NCBI GenBank assembly: GCA_963580285.1
Contig: CAUZLF010000226.1
Coordinates: forward strand, 1-64,000
Origin: Lucinisca nassula
Taxonomy: Eukaryota; Mollusca; Bivalvia; Lucinida; Lucinidae
Direction: 5' to 3'
DNA length: 64,000 nt
The position numbers and the translations under genes are program-made. The notes under the pieces were generated by a model that was given only the letters and a program-made list of their open reading frames with translations, made no database searches and was not told where the DNA came from. This document shows positions 11,050 to 20,872 of the stretch, piece after piece. Within the stretch, counting starts at the first letter, position 1; each line of letters begins with the position of its first letter.

Positions 11050-13110
11050 TTAAGATGACTCATACAGCTGTCCCTAGGACTCAAACAGCTATCAACCTGA
11101 CATCTATAACTATCACCATGAATCATACAGCTACCACCAAGATTCATACAGATATCTTAATTCACATACAACTGTCACCACGACCCATAGCGCTTTCATC
11201 AGCCATATCTCCAGTATTGTCACTATGAACCATTGCTCATACAGCTGTCCATATCAATATGACTCACATAGCTTTCCTCATGTCTCCTACAGCTGCCACC
11301 ATGACTTCTTCAGATGTCATCATGTCTCATACAGCGGTCGCCATGACACATACAGCTGTTATCATGACTCATACAGCTATCAGCACGACTTCTAGACGAA
11401 TCATACGGCGCCCAAAATTACTCGGATATCTTAATTTCATATATAGCTGCCATCAACACTTATTTCGTTTTCAACAGTCATATCTCCTGTAGCTATTAGC
11501 ATAAATTATGCAGCTGTAACCATTGTTCATGTAGCAATCAAAATCGCTTATAAGCCTGTCAACATGACTCTACGACTTCTACAGCTGTCACCATGATAAC
11601 TTCAGGTGTCACCATGACTCTTACAATGGTACCCATGACACTTATAGCTGTCACCATGACTCATACAGCTATCACCATTGCTCGCATCCCTCTCACCAAG
11701 ACTAATATAGCTTTTATCGTGTCTAATACAGCGATCACTATAACTAATACAGCTGCCACGACGAGTCATATAATGACTAATACAGCCATCACGATGACTC
11801 ATACAGCTGTCAACATGACTCATACAGCTGCCACCACGACACATACAGCTATTACCGTAACTCATACAGCTTTTACCATGACTCTGATATCTATCAGCAC
11901 GCCTTTTTAATCTTTCACTAAGACATACATATACCGCTATTAAACATTTAGATGTCACCTTGACTTTTAAAGCTATTGCCATGACCAATACAGCTGTCAC
12001 CATTTCCAATTCAGCTGTTAACATCAATCATACCATGACTCTCACATCTGTCATCATGGCAAATGGTGTCTTCAGTATGACTACTACAGCTGTCAATATA
12101 ATTAATACACCTTTCAAATTGGCTCATACGGCTGTCAGCATGGCTTACACAGCTATCACCATGACAACAGATTTCACCGTGACGCTTACAACTGTCACCA
12201 TAATTCATGCAGCTCTAGCCGTTATCACTACAGCTATCACCATTATGAATACAACTGTCATCTTGGTTCATGCAGCTATCTCTGTTACTCATACAGCCAT
12301 CACTCCGTGCTCATACAGCTATAAGCATCGCTTATATTTCGTCAGGTGCCATAAAGCTGACACTATGCCTGATGCATTGAATAACATGATTGAATAACAT
12401 GAGTATGCATAAAGCTGTCTTCACGCCTCATACAGCTATCAGCATGAATCAAACAGCTGTCACAATGACTCATTTTGTGACCACCATGATCAATATAGCT
12501 ATCACCATGACTAATACAGCAAGCCCCGTAAACCTGTATTCAGATCAACAAAGGAAAGACTAATACAGCTATCGCAGTCACGCATGCATCTATCACCATG
12601 ATTGTTGTAGCTATTACCATAACTCATACTGCTATTAAGATGACTCATACAGCTGTAACCGTGACTCCCGCAGCTACCACCACGACTTCTCCAACCATCA
12701 CCATGATTCATACAGTTACCAGCATGACTATAACGATATCTTAATTTCAAATACAGCTATCACCAAGACCCATAACACTTTCATCAGCCATTTTATCTCA
12801 TGTACTGTCACTATGATTCGTGCAGCTGTAACCATTGGTCATACAGCTGTCCATATCAACATGATGCACACAGCTGCTGTCCTCACGACTCCTACAACTG
12901 TCACCATGACTACTTCAGGTGTCACCATGTCTCACACAGCGGTCGCCATGACACATACAGCTGTCATCATGACGCATACAGCTATCAGCATGACTCGCAT
13001 AGCTCTCACCATTGCTCACACAACTGTCCCCATGACTAATACAGCTAGCCCCATGACTTACAATGTTATCACCATGACTCATTCAGCTGTCACCACCATT
13101 AAAGCCTCTG
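11050..13110 (+). repeat. 21-bp satellite (array III, block 3)
   Basis: It continues the array interrupted by mariner. Variants at 11050-11395 reappear in order at about 12635-12990, a ~1.59-kb higher-order step. Open frames up to 149 codons on plus and 141 on minus are satellite by-products. TATCTTAATTTC junction variants at about 5283, 8290, 11421 and 12736 mark equivalent points in the duplicated blocks. Confidence 0.9.
12521..12557 (+). mobile_element. 37-bp SINE C remnant, internally deleted
   Basis: A 37-bp non-satellite scrap starting AAGCCCCG is flanked by GACTAATACAGC on both sides (12509-12520 and 12558-12569). It sits at the position equivalent to the full SINE at 9385, which starts AAGCTCCAG. 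Both the site and the starting bases match, so this is best read as the same insertion, duplicated with its block and then almost fully deleted. Confidence 0.65.
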
Positions 13111-13576
13111 CGGATGTATCGGTTAAGCTACTCGTCTTAGAAACCAGGTATCTTGGGTTCGATTTGGGCAGATCATATTTTCTTAGTGCAGATTATATTT
13201 CCTTTTCCTTTGGGATCATACGCCTTGCAAACTATATTGCTGTTTCTGAAGGTACTCAATAAAACCGAGTCTCCGATTTTCGATCTTTTATTTGATTTGT
13301 TTCCAAAGGCAACCCTTACCTCACTGCAGCTGGTGTTAAGTGCCGTGTGGCGGCCGTAAAAAGTCTCCCCGTCCTTCATCATAGTGCAGATTATATTTTC
13401 TTAGCCTCTGGGATCATTGCGTTTGAAAATCGAATATCGCTTAAGCCGGTGGTAGGAGGCGTATGCAGCCTTGCAAACTATATTGCTGTGTATGAAGAGA
13501 CTCAATAAAACCGAGTCTCCGATTTTCGTTCTTGTATGTGTTCTTTATTTCCAAAGGCAACCTTTCAGCTTTTTAT
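13111..13576 (+). repeat. Imperfect direct repeat containing part of the ~260-bp cassette
   Basis: The block beginning GCCTTGCAAACTATATTGCT occurs at about 13221 and again at about 13469, each followed by ACTCAATAAAACCGAGTC. Between them lies the cassette core GTGTGGCGGCCGTAAAAAG (about 13345-13363), also seen at 14159 and, reversed, throughout 25.3-37.0 kb. Short frames across it (13153-13359 plus, 13173-13382 minus) have no recognisable domain. Confidence 0.7.
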
Positions 13577-13655
13577 TCTGCAGACTTTCGGATAAATCTT
13601 TAAACCGAGGTCCCGTTTCTATATGATCTTAGCTGTTGGTGGGACGAAACATGCC
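13577..13655 (+). mobile_element. 3' part of a SINE (TTTCGGATGAGTC family)
   Basis: It contains ACTTTCGGATAAATC, TAAACCGAGGTCCCG and AGCTGTTGGTGGGACG, the same 3' region as the tRNA-headed copy at 42623-42784 and the insertion at 59001-59106. The head is missing. Confidence 0.75.
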
Positions 13656-13660
13656 CCAGC

Positions 13661-13663
13661 ACG

Positions 13664-13703
<40 letters not shown>
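13661..13703. repeat. (CA)n microsatellite
   Basis: About 20 CA dinucleotides directly follow the SINE 3' part. They may have grown from its CACTCA-type tail. Confidence 0.95.
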
Positions 13704-13704
<1 letters not shown>

Positions 13705-13706
<2 letters not shown>

Positions 13707-14062
13707 CTGTCACCATGACCTAAACCGCTGCCACCGCGACGACTACAGCAATCACTACGACTGGTACATGTATGTATCACTACCACAGGGACACATTCAT
13801 TTATTGTCATGGCTCTGGTAGCTATTACCAGGACTTAAACAGCTTCCAACAGTACCCCTATAGCTATTCCCATTACTCATACTGGTGTTAATATGACTTA
13901 TACAGCCATCACCACAACTCACACAGCTAGCACATTGACTCCTAAAGTTATCACCATGACTCATAAAGCTGCCACTATGATTCATACAGCTGTCTCTATG
14001 ACGTATAAAGCTGTCACAAGACCAATAGAGTTGTCACAATGACTATCACAAGAATCACATAG
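13705..14062 (+). repeat. 21-bp satellite (array III) in left arm
   Basis: It is the same core unit as 4476-13110, here inside the inverted-repeat arm. The distinctive variants GCTAGCACATTGACTCC and AAAGTTATCACCATGAC recur inverted at 61690-61735. Confidence 0.88.
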
Positions 14063-14064
14063 CC

Positions 14065-14385
14065 CAGATAACCCTGTACACTATGATTTTCTGTTCCGTG
14101 TTGTAGTCCTTGCTTCCAAAGGATTATTATATATGACTTCACCACAGCTTGTATTTAGGGAATGTGTGGCGGCCGTCAAACGTCTCCCTGCCCTTGATCA
14201 TAGCGTGGGTTATATTTTCAAGTCATTTTGGATCATTGATTCCACTGCGAAAATTTGAGAATAGTTGAGGGTCACTGGCTAGGCCTAATTGTGGAAACTA
14301 GCTAGTCTGCCCCAGAAAAAACTTGTACACTACGGGTTTCGGTTCCGTATTGGAGCTCTTGCTTCCAAAGGATTGCCCATTATAT
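14065..14385 (+). repeat. ~260-bp cassette, plus orientation
   Basis: A TGTACACTA...CCTTGCTTCCAAAGGAT block appears at about 14078 and again at about 14320, framing a core with GTGTGGCGGCCGTCAAACG and CACTGGCTAGGCCTAATTG. The same cassette is inverted at 60690-60956 and is the spacer module of the 25.3-37.0 kb higher-order repeat. Its orientation always follows that of the surrounding satellite. Confidence 0.82.
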
Positions 14386-14937
14386 AGAACATCATACAGT
14401 TATTACCATGTATCAAATGGCTATCAAGATGTCACCCTTAGCTGCCTTCATAACTCATACAACTATCATCATGATTCATTTGGCTGTCATCATGACTCAT
14501 TCAGCTATCCCCACGAATCATATTGCTATCACGATTACGCCTGTATTACCTTTGCACATACAGCTATCACCATGACTCATACAACTGTCAACATGACTCA
14601 TGCAGTTACCACAAATACTCATGCAGCTGTTATGATTAATCTTCAAACTCTCACTATAACTCAAAAAGCCATCACCATGACTCATACAGCTTTCACCATG
14701 AATCATATTTTAGTCTTACTCTTATAATTACTCTTATAGCTATCACCATTTGTTATACAGCTATCGCCATGATTCGTACTGCTGTAATTGTGTGTCATAC
14801 AGCTGTCCCCATGATTCATATACCGTCGCTACCATCATGAATCATATAACTACTCTTATAGCTGCCATCTTGGCTCATACAGATATCAGCATTGCCCATG
14901 CAACTGTCAACAAGGCCATGAATCTGTAAACATTACT
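14386..14937 (+). repeat. 21-bp satellite (array III) in left arm, inner block
   Basis: In-phase 21-bp units again give open frames on both strands (plus 14323-14727, minus 14518-14706). It is mirrored by 60131-60690. Confidence 0.88.
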
Positions 14938-15192
14938 TATTCAAGGCGGTTCTTCTGTCGTGGTTTATTTTCGTTATGGTTTGTCTTTGGGTGTTTGTGT
15001 CGCTTATATCATTTTATTTTGGATAGCCTATTGGCTATTTTGTGGGAAAGTAACTGTCCTTTTGGCTATCCGCTATTGATGTTTCCATTAGGGTCTGTTG
15101 TTTCATGTTTGCGTTTCTTTCTCTTTGGTGTCTCTGATGGGAGTTGTAGGTTAATGGTATCGATTCCTGATCATTGCCTCGCTTTCTACATT
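14938..15192 (+). mobile_element. Dispersed element A, copy 2 (5' truncated)
   Basis: It runs from CAAGGCGGTTCTTCTGTCG to CGATTCCTGATCATTGCC. The mirrored site in the right arm near 60140 lacks it and reads straight through, so the insertion followed the arm duplication. It carries the hydrophobic ~70-codon frame seen in other A copies (14995-15207). Confidence 0.8.
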
Positions 15193-15475
15193 ATTATGAC
15201 CAGCTAGTGTACTACATGTATCTAACAATCTTCAAGCCAAATATGCATGTTTGAGAGGTATAGATAAACACATAGTAGTTTTTCGTCACTTTTAGAATAT
15301 AAAAATATGCAAGTATATGGGTATAACTTTAGCTCTATTGTGATGAATGTTACAAATTTTAAAATTTCTGTAAAATGTATAGATCTGTCCATGTTCATTA
15401 TGCCCCCAACTTCAAAGAAGTTAGAAGGACATATTGATTCTGCTTCGTTCGTCCGTCTGTCCGTCCGTCCGTTAC
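15193..15475. other. Unique arm sequence ending in a CCGT-rich head
   Basis: AT-rich DNA shared only with the right arm (about 59905-60125). It ends with GTCCGTCTGTCCGTCCGTCC (about 15451-15470), which leads into the tandem block that follows. Two small frames here (plus 15307-15495, minus 15222-15488) are not convincing genes. Confidence 0.6.
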
Positions 15476-16400
15476 GCTTTTTATGCATAACATAACCTAA
15501 GAACCTATATGCTAGGGTTTTGAAATTTCATATATGGATACCTCATAGAAAATTAGGTGACACGTATTATTTTCTCATCCCTATCAAGAGTTTGAATTTT
15601 TCTTTTTGATAAAATCTTTTCAGCAGAATATCTCAAAACCTAGAAGAGTTAGAGCCTTGAAAATTTGTGAATAATTTGGTGGTGATGATTAGATGACTTC
15701 ATTAACTTTTGACTAAATTCCGAAAAATACTTCATGAGTAATGACCCTTTGTTACTTTGGGTATTTGTACATTGTATGCTTTGTGATACATAGCATAACT
15801 TAAGAACCATTTATGCTAGGGCTTTGAAATGTAATATATGGATTCCTCATGAAAAATTAGGAGACACGATTTTTTTTCTCATTCGGATTATGCCCCTTTC
15901 AAGAGTTATTGCCTTGATTTTTATTTTGATAAAATTTTGTCAGCAAAATATCTCAAAATCCATTGAAGCTAGAGCCTTGAAAGTTGGTGAATAGATTTGT
16001 GGTGATGAGTTATGATCCGTTGTCACTTTGGACATTTGTACATTGTACCTCTGTATATTTTGTGATGCATAGCATAACTTAAGAACCGTGTATGCTAGTG
16101 TTTTGAAATTTCACATATAATCTTCTCATGTAAAATTAGCAGACACGTGTTTTTTTTTTTCTCCTTATCCGGATTATGCCATTTTCAAGTGCCCTTGATT
16201 TTTTTTTTATAAAATCTTGTCAGCAAATTATCTCAAAAACTATAAGAGCTAGAGCCTTGAAAGTTGGTAAATAGATTGGTTGTGATGAGTAGATGACCTG
16301 ATGAGCTTTTGACTAAATTCCGAAAAAATAATTCATGAGTTATGGCCTTTTGTCACTTTGGGTATTTGTACATTGTATGTTTTGTGATGCATAGCATAGC
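15476..16400 (+). repeat. ~280-320-bp tandem block, three units
   Basis: The motif CATAACTTAAGAACC or close variants occurs at about 15492, 15794, 16073 and 16393, with AAATATCTCAAAA and TTTTGACTAAATTCCGAAAA at equivalent positions in each unit. The reverse complement lies at 59283-59900. The CCGT-rich head followed by tandem units recalls the Helitron-like elements at 44.7 and 56.6 kb, but I could not identify matching termini. Confidence 0.8.
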
Positions 16401-16404
16401 GTAA

Positions 16405-16500
16405 GAAACGTGTGCCAGTGGAGTCGATAGAGTGCTGGACTACGAATCAGATTGTCGATTATGAATCAGAGGGTTGTGAGTTCAAACGCCGATGGAGGAA
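16405..16500 (+). mobile_element. tRNA-like retroposon head
   Basis: It contains GAGTCGATAGAGTGCTGG (A-box-like), a region resembling an anticodon arm, and GTGAGTTCAAACGCC (B-box-like). It is mirrored at 59190-59280. It resembles a tRNA-derived SINE head more than a working tRNA, because acceptor-stem pairing is poor. Confidence 0.55.
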
Positions 16501-16589
16501 TGGAAATTTGTTTTTTTTTTCTTTTCTTTTTTTCTTCATAAACACACATAAACAGTTATCATCTCCCTCGCACAACCAAGCTGTTAGGG

Positions 16590-16960
16590 GTGGGGATATT
16601 GCATTTATACATGCATACCTGTGTGTGCGTGTGCATGCATGCATGTGTGCATGTATGCGTGCCTGCATATGTGAGTGCATACATGCATGTATGTGTGCAT
16701 GCTTGCATGAGTGTGTGTATGCATGCTTGCATGAGTGTATGTGTGCATGCATGTGTGCTTGTATGCATGCTTGCGTGTGTGCACACTCATGTACATGCTG
16801 TATGTATGTGTGCATGCAAGAGTGCATGCATGCATTTGTGTGTGCGCATGCAAGCGTGTGTGTGCATGCATATGTGTTTGTGCATGCATGCATGTTTGTG
16901 TGCATGTGTTTGTGCATGCATACATATGTGCATGTGTACATGTGTGCACGTTTGCATGAC
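16590..16960. repeat. TGCA/TGTG-rich alternating purine-pyrimidine tract
   Basis: About 370 bp consist almost wholly of TGTGTGCATGCATG-type sequence. Cys/Met/Val/His-rich frames up to 189 codons on both strands are low-complexity artefacts. The mirrored tract in the right arm is 58085-58445. Long alternating purine-pyrimidine DNA is the classical substrate for Z-DNA and cruciforms; that role is inference here. Confidence 0.92.
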
Positions 16961-17283
16961 TCGCATCCCTCTCAAAAATAACCAGTAGTATCTGTCAGTC
17001 TTTTATATTTAAATTGTGATGGAATTTTTCTTGTGTTTCAGAATCAACATCGAGGGGAAGAAGGACAGTAAAAGACGCTAAAGGCTGGAAGCATTGAAAT
17101 GAATTATAATTAAGAAATAAATGAAATATTGTCTGGCAACGAAATTCAGTTGTTTTCTTGCTTACTTTCATTTTTTTTTTTTTTTTTTTTTTTGGTCATG
17201 CCTGCTTTTAACATGGCACGACTTAGGGACCTATTTTTCTGTCCATTTGTTTGTTCATCCACCAGCACACAAAATAGATGTGA
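16961..17283. other. Unique arm sequence with a poly-T run
   Basis: It is shared only with 57770-58080 of the right arm. It contains a ~23-base T run (17172-17194) and ends in a short element-A terminal motif, GGCAATGATCAGGAATCG (17284-17301). No gene is recognised. Confidence 0.6.
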
Positions 17284-17299
17284 AGGCAATGATCAGGAA

Positions 17300-17400
17300 T
17301 CGACAAATAAACCCACAAAATTGGAAGCAACGTCTCCAAAATTATCTTTACAGTGTTGACGGGGACGTTAAACCTCAAATCAAACAAACAACTCATAATT
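17300..17400 (+). mobile_element. SINE C 3' fragment
   Basis: CACAAAATTGGAAGCAACGT, then GTGTTGACGGGGACGTTAAA and a CAAACAAACAA tail, match the 3' third of the SINE at 9385-9686. It abuts an element-A end fragment. Confidence 0.85.
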
Positions 17401-17945
17401 TCTCCGAGGGACTTACAAATTAAATTTTGCAAGTCCCAAGACTCACCATTATTTCGAAATACTTAGGAAAACTGTATTTTGTACAAATAATTTTGCAGTG
17501 GAACTTAGAGATTGGGACATAGCGAGTTCATAGGACTCATTAGAAAAATGTAAATGGATCATCAATATGCTGATAACCAGTGCAAGTATAGTGCACATTC
17601 GTCTTTTAGAAACTGACAACGGTCTTTAGATAAGCAGAAGAGGTCGAGATGCTATAGAACATAGTTCGTGATCAAGATCACTTGCAAGAAACATCCTCAG
17701 CCTAGAGAGGATCAATCGCACGAGCTGATCATTAGTAACTTGCGCATTCAACTGAGCCCTTGAGATACGTTATGGTCACAAAGCTACTGTTGAAATAAAT
17801 TATGCCTATACTGTTAAAACAAACTAACAAGTCCGGGAAATGCATACCCATTTAGACCCCACTTCATATAGATGAAAGTAGGGTTGGCAAGGGCATACAT
17901 TTTTACCATAATCCTATCCACAGCATAGACGTACTATGTACTCAT
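17401..17945. other. Unique left-arm sequence
   Basis: About 545 bp with no coding signal, matching 57060-57490 in reverse complement (for example ATAATTTTGCAGTGGAAC, GCTGATAACCAGTGCAAG, ACAAGTCCGGGAAATGCATA). A stretch at 17585-17640 resembles the internal body of SINE B. Confidence 0.7.
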
Positions 17946-19105
17946 TATACCCCCGGTATACGAGGTATGCTATGGGATATACAGTCAAACCTGTCATAGT
18001 GGCCACCTCTATTAAGCAAAAAACCTGTCCTAAGCAAGCATGGATTTAGTTTCCAAAACGGGCAAATGCATCAAAATTCACCTGTCTTAAGCAAGCACCT
18101 GACTTAAGCAAGCACATTTTGATTATCCTTTAGGTGCTTGCTTAACACAGGTTGGACTGTAATGCTTTCGTCCTGCCGTTCTTCCGTCCGTCTTCCCGTC
18201 TTTCCGCACCAACAAATGGATAGTTAGGTGGCTATGTAAATGGACAGAATCAGTGTAAGTCAATAGGATTTATTCCGTTAGACACCGAAATTACTTCTTT
18301 TCTGTGGCTAAAAGTAGCCACTTAAGTATCGATCCTGCCAAAAATAGCCACATATCTATCCATTTGTGAGAACGTCCGTCCGTCCATCTGTCCGCCCGAT
18401 GTCCGTCCATCCTTCTTCCGTCCGTTAACATTGTGGTTAAAGTTTTGCGTCAAAGTTTCTAAGAGATTATATCTTCTGAACCCTTTGATAGATTTAGTTG
18501 ATACTTACACTGAAGTTACATACTGGTCTAAAGATATCATTGATGCATGTCCTAGCCCCACAGTGACCTTGAGGTCAAGGTCAAAGACTTATATTTGGTC
18601 AAAGTTTTATGACAAAGTTTATAGATGCCTGTATGTTCTAAACTCTAACACAAATTCAGTTGATACTTGCATCAATGTTGCAAACCAGTCCAAAGATTTC
18701 GTTATATTTGTCCTTCCCCCACCCAAGGTGATCTCAAGGTCACAGAATTAGAAATTTTACATTTGTTTAAAGTTTTATGACAAAGTTTATAGATGCCTGT
18801 ATGTTCTTAACTCTAAGACAAATCCAATTTATACTTGCATCGAGTTTGCTTAGCAGTCCAAAGATTTTATTGATGCATATCCCACCCTGCTGCTTCAGTA
18901 ACATTGATGCCCCCAACCCTTCAGTAACTTTGATGCTCTCACTCGGTGGTCCATTTAGAATTTTTATGTTTGGTTTAGCTCCTACAAGCACATATATAGA
19001 TTCTTATAGCTTCTTGACTTCTTCATTCATATTACATACCAGCTCAAAAACTATATTAGAGGGTGGCGCTGGCCTGGGGTATACGTGACCCACTGGTCGT
19101 TTTTT
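17946..19105 (+). mobile_element. Left-arm-only insertion with CCGT tract and ~172-bp tandem units
   Basis: The right arm runs directly from the sequence matching 17930-17945 into that matching 19106, so ~1.16 kb is extra here. The segment starts ACCCCCGGTATACGAGG and ends CCTGGGGTATACGTGACC. It contains a nested MITE, a CCGT-rich tract (18185-18425), and three units of ~171-175 bp keyed by GACAAAGTTTATAGATGCC (18609, 18780; related 18440). Deletion from the right arm is the alternative. Confidence 0.7.
17980..18161. mobile_element. MITE-like element with TA flanks
   Basis: The 178-bp core (17982-18159) has terminal inverted repeats CAGTCAAACCTGT and ACAGGTTGGACTG (12 of 13 complementary) and a TA on each side, as for Tc1/mariner-mobilised MITEs. 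Internal AAGCAAGC motifs add secondary structure. There is no coding capacity. Confidence 0.8.
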
Positions 19106-19330
19106 TCTAACTGCTTCGAAGAGTCTGTTCTGATGAACACCATTTATCTAAATTTGAACCAGAATTAAGAAAAGTGTCACAAACTTCCATAGATGGAGAA
19201 AAATTGACAGAAAGCAGTGTAAGATGTGTGTTTTCACAATGGGCCCCATTGACAGAAGTACTGAATTGAAGAGCTAATGCATTTTCCAATGTTTTATAAT
19301 GTCATTAAAATTGTGATTAAAGCATCAAAA

Positions 19331-19930
19331 CTAGATGGCGCAGTTGATGGTATACCATCGCAAATACCCGAATTTTCTGTGAATAACACTAAAGATATCG
19401 CAATGTCATATTTTTTACCTTTGACCCTGGGGCCATGTTGTCGTCAAGGTCACACGAAAAGTATTCCAATATGTTCTACTTCCAATGGCTATCCAATAAT
19501 CAATTTTCGGCAGTGCAATCCCAACAGGTTAGAAGATATGATAAAGTCATACTTTTTGACCTTTGACCCAGGGGTCATGTTGGGGTCAAGGTCACACGAA
19601 AAGTATTCCAATATGTTCTACATTCCAAGGGCTATCCAATAATCAAGTTTCGGAAGTGCAATCCCAACAGTTTAGAAGATATGATAATGTCCTACTTTCT
19701 GACTTTTGACCTTGGGGCCACGTTGGGTTCAAGGTCACAAAAAGTAACCCACTGCCATCTACAAACCATGAACTATCCGCATGCAAAGTTTCGAAAGTGT
19801 AACTTCAGTGGTTGCAGAGGAGATCCATTTACAAGAAACGTGACGGACGGACAGACAGGCGGACGGACAGACGCTCACTCAAGTCTGGTACGAAACCAAT
19901 ATACCCGATTTTTCTTTGAAAAGCGGGTAT
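19331..19930 (+). mobile_element. Left-arm-only insertion with ~143-bp tandem units
   Basis: The right arm joins GCATCAAAA directly to ATAACATTG, so ~600 bp is extra in the left arm. It holds three ~143-bp units, each with TTTGACCTTTGACC-type and GGTCAAGGTCACA sequence, then GACGGACGGACAGACAGG and an end GAAAAGCGGGTATAATA. The 121- and 83-codon frames inside (19277-19642, 19681-19932) follow the repeat units and are not called as genes. Confidence 0.75.
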
Positions 19931-20329
19931 AATAACATTGATGAAATCATTCACAAATGTAAGCAGAGAAACGTTTGATAATTACGGCGTAATTATACCT
20001 AATTTAGTGACACAGAGGCCTTTCTGATATTTAATCTTCATCAGTGTGTCTCAACCCCAAAGTGCTGAAACCGAAACGGATGATGGACAAGAGCCGGCAA
20101 ACACAGCACATCCCCCTCCCAGCACACACCGACCGACGTAGCTCGTGAGACAGGTCAACTGGAGGCATCAGGCAAGAGACGCCCTTGATAAATGACGTTT
20201 TTGAAACATTGCCGAAATATTCGCACAATAAAATGACGTCTGTAAACGTGTTAGAAACGTTAATGGAATCGAACTGAAGGCAATGATCAGGAATCGATGC
20301 AATTACGGCTTACCGCTTAGAAGATCTAA
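19931..20329. other. Left-arm sequence with a ~225-bp left-only segment
   Basis: The flanks match 56661-56795 inverted (AAATGACGTCTGTAAACGTG). The piece 19979-20205 is absent from the right arm. At 20280-20305 is an isolated element-A terminal motif (GGCAATGATCAGGAATCGAT), mirrored at 56670-56695. No gene is seen. Confidence 0.65.
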
Positions 20330-20689
20330 AAAGTAGAAGTAAAACAAAGATCAGGAATTGATACAATTAACTTACTCCACCCAAAACAGACAACAAAGGG
20401 AAAGAAATACAAACATTAAGCGACCAGACCATAATGGAAACCTAAACAAAGGAAGGCCATAAGGACAGTTACTTTCCCACAAAATGGCCATATGGCCATC
20501 CAAAATTAAAAGACACAAGTGATACACACAGTAAGCAACAAACAACAACATAAATAAATCGCCACAGAAGAGCCGCCTTGGAACGGTCAGTGGAAAATTT
20601 CCACCGGGGGGGGGGGGGCTTAAATCGATTTAACGTGGCCACAATCCTCGCCCTTACTTCCGTCGCGATTTAGACAAATAATTTGTTCA
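20330..20689 (-). mobile_element. Dispersed element A, copy 3
   Basis: It runs from GTAGAAGTAAAACAAAGATC to ACAAATAATTTGTTCAG, with a poly-G tract at about 20606-20617. The right arm lacks it at the mirrored point (about 56645), so it is a left-only insertion. Confidence 0.82.
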
Positions 20690-20872
20690 GTTCTTTCCAG
20701 GAAAAGTGGTGCGAGACGGACCGTCTTTTAAACCCTTGCGGTTTCTTTGGGCGGTAGGCCTTTAGATGTCAGTTTATCTCAGTGTCAGGTAAAAATCCCT
20801 CAAAACAGAAAGCAACCCCTAAATCTCCTAAATGGTGTTGCCTTGGACGTAAAAACCAAAGACAAACAAATC
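20690..20872 (+). mobile_element. SINE C, uninterrupted left-arm copy
   Basis: It contains GTGGTGCGAGACGGACCG, CTTTTAAACCCTTGCGGTTT and CAGAAAGCAACCCC, with a decayed 3' tail (TTGGACGTAAAAACC). The mirrored right-arm copy is split at CTTTTAAACC by a 2.27-kb Helitron-like insertion. Confidence 0.85.

Noticed and set aside
14078..14385. Cassette as a miniature LTR retrotransposon because of its ~60-77-bp terminal direct repeats
   Set aside because: I found no primer-binding site, polypurine tract or target-site duplication, and in places the unit runs on as a partial tandem copy (34621 onward), so tandem duplication explains the repeats better.
16412..16981. 189-codon Cys/Met/His-rich frame
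   Set aside because: It is driven by the TGCA/TGTG low-complexity tract, with overlapping open frames in other phases and on the other strand, and its mirrored copy does not conserve the frame.
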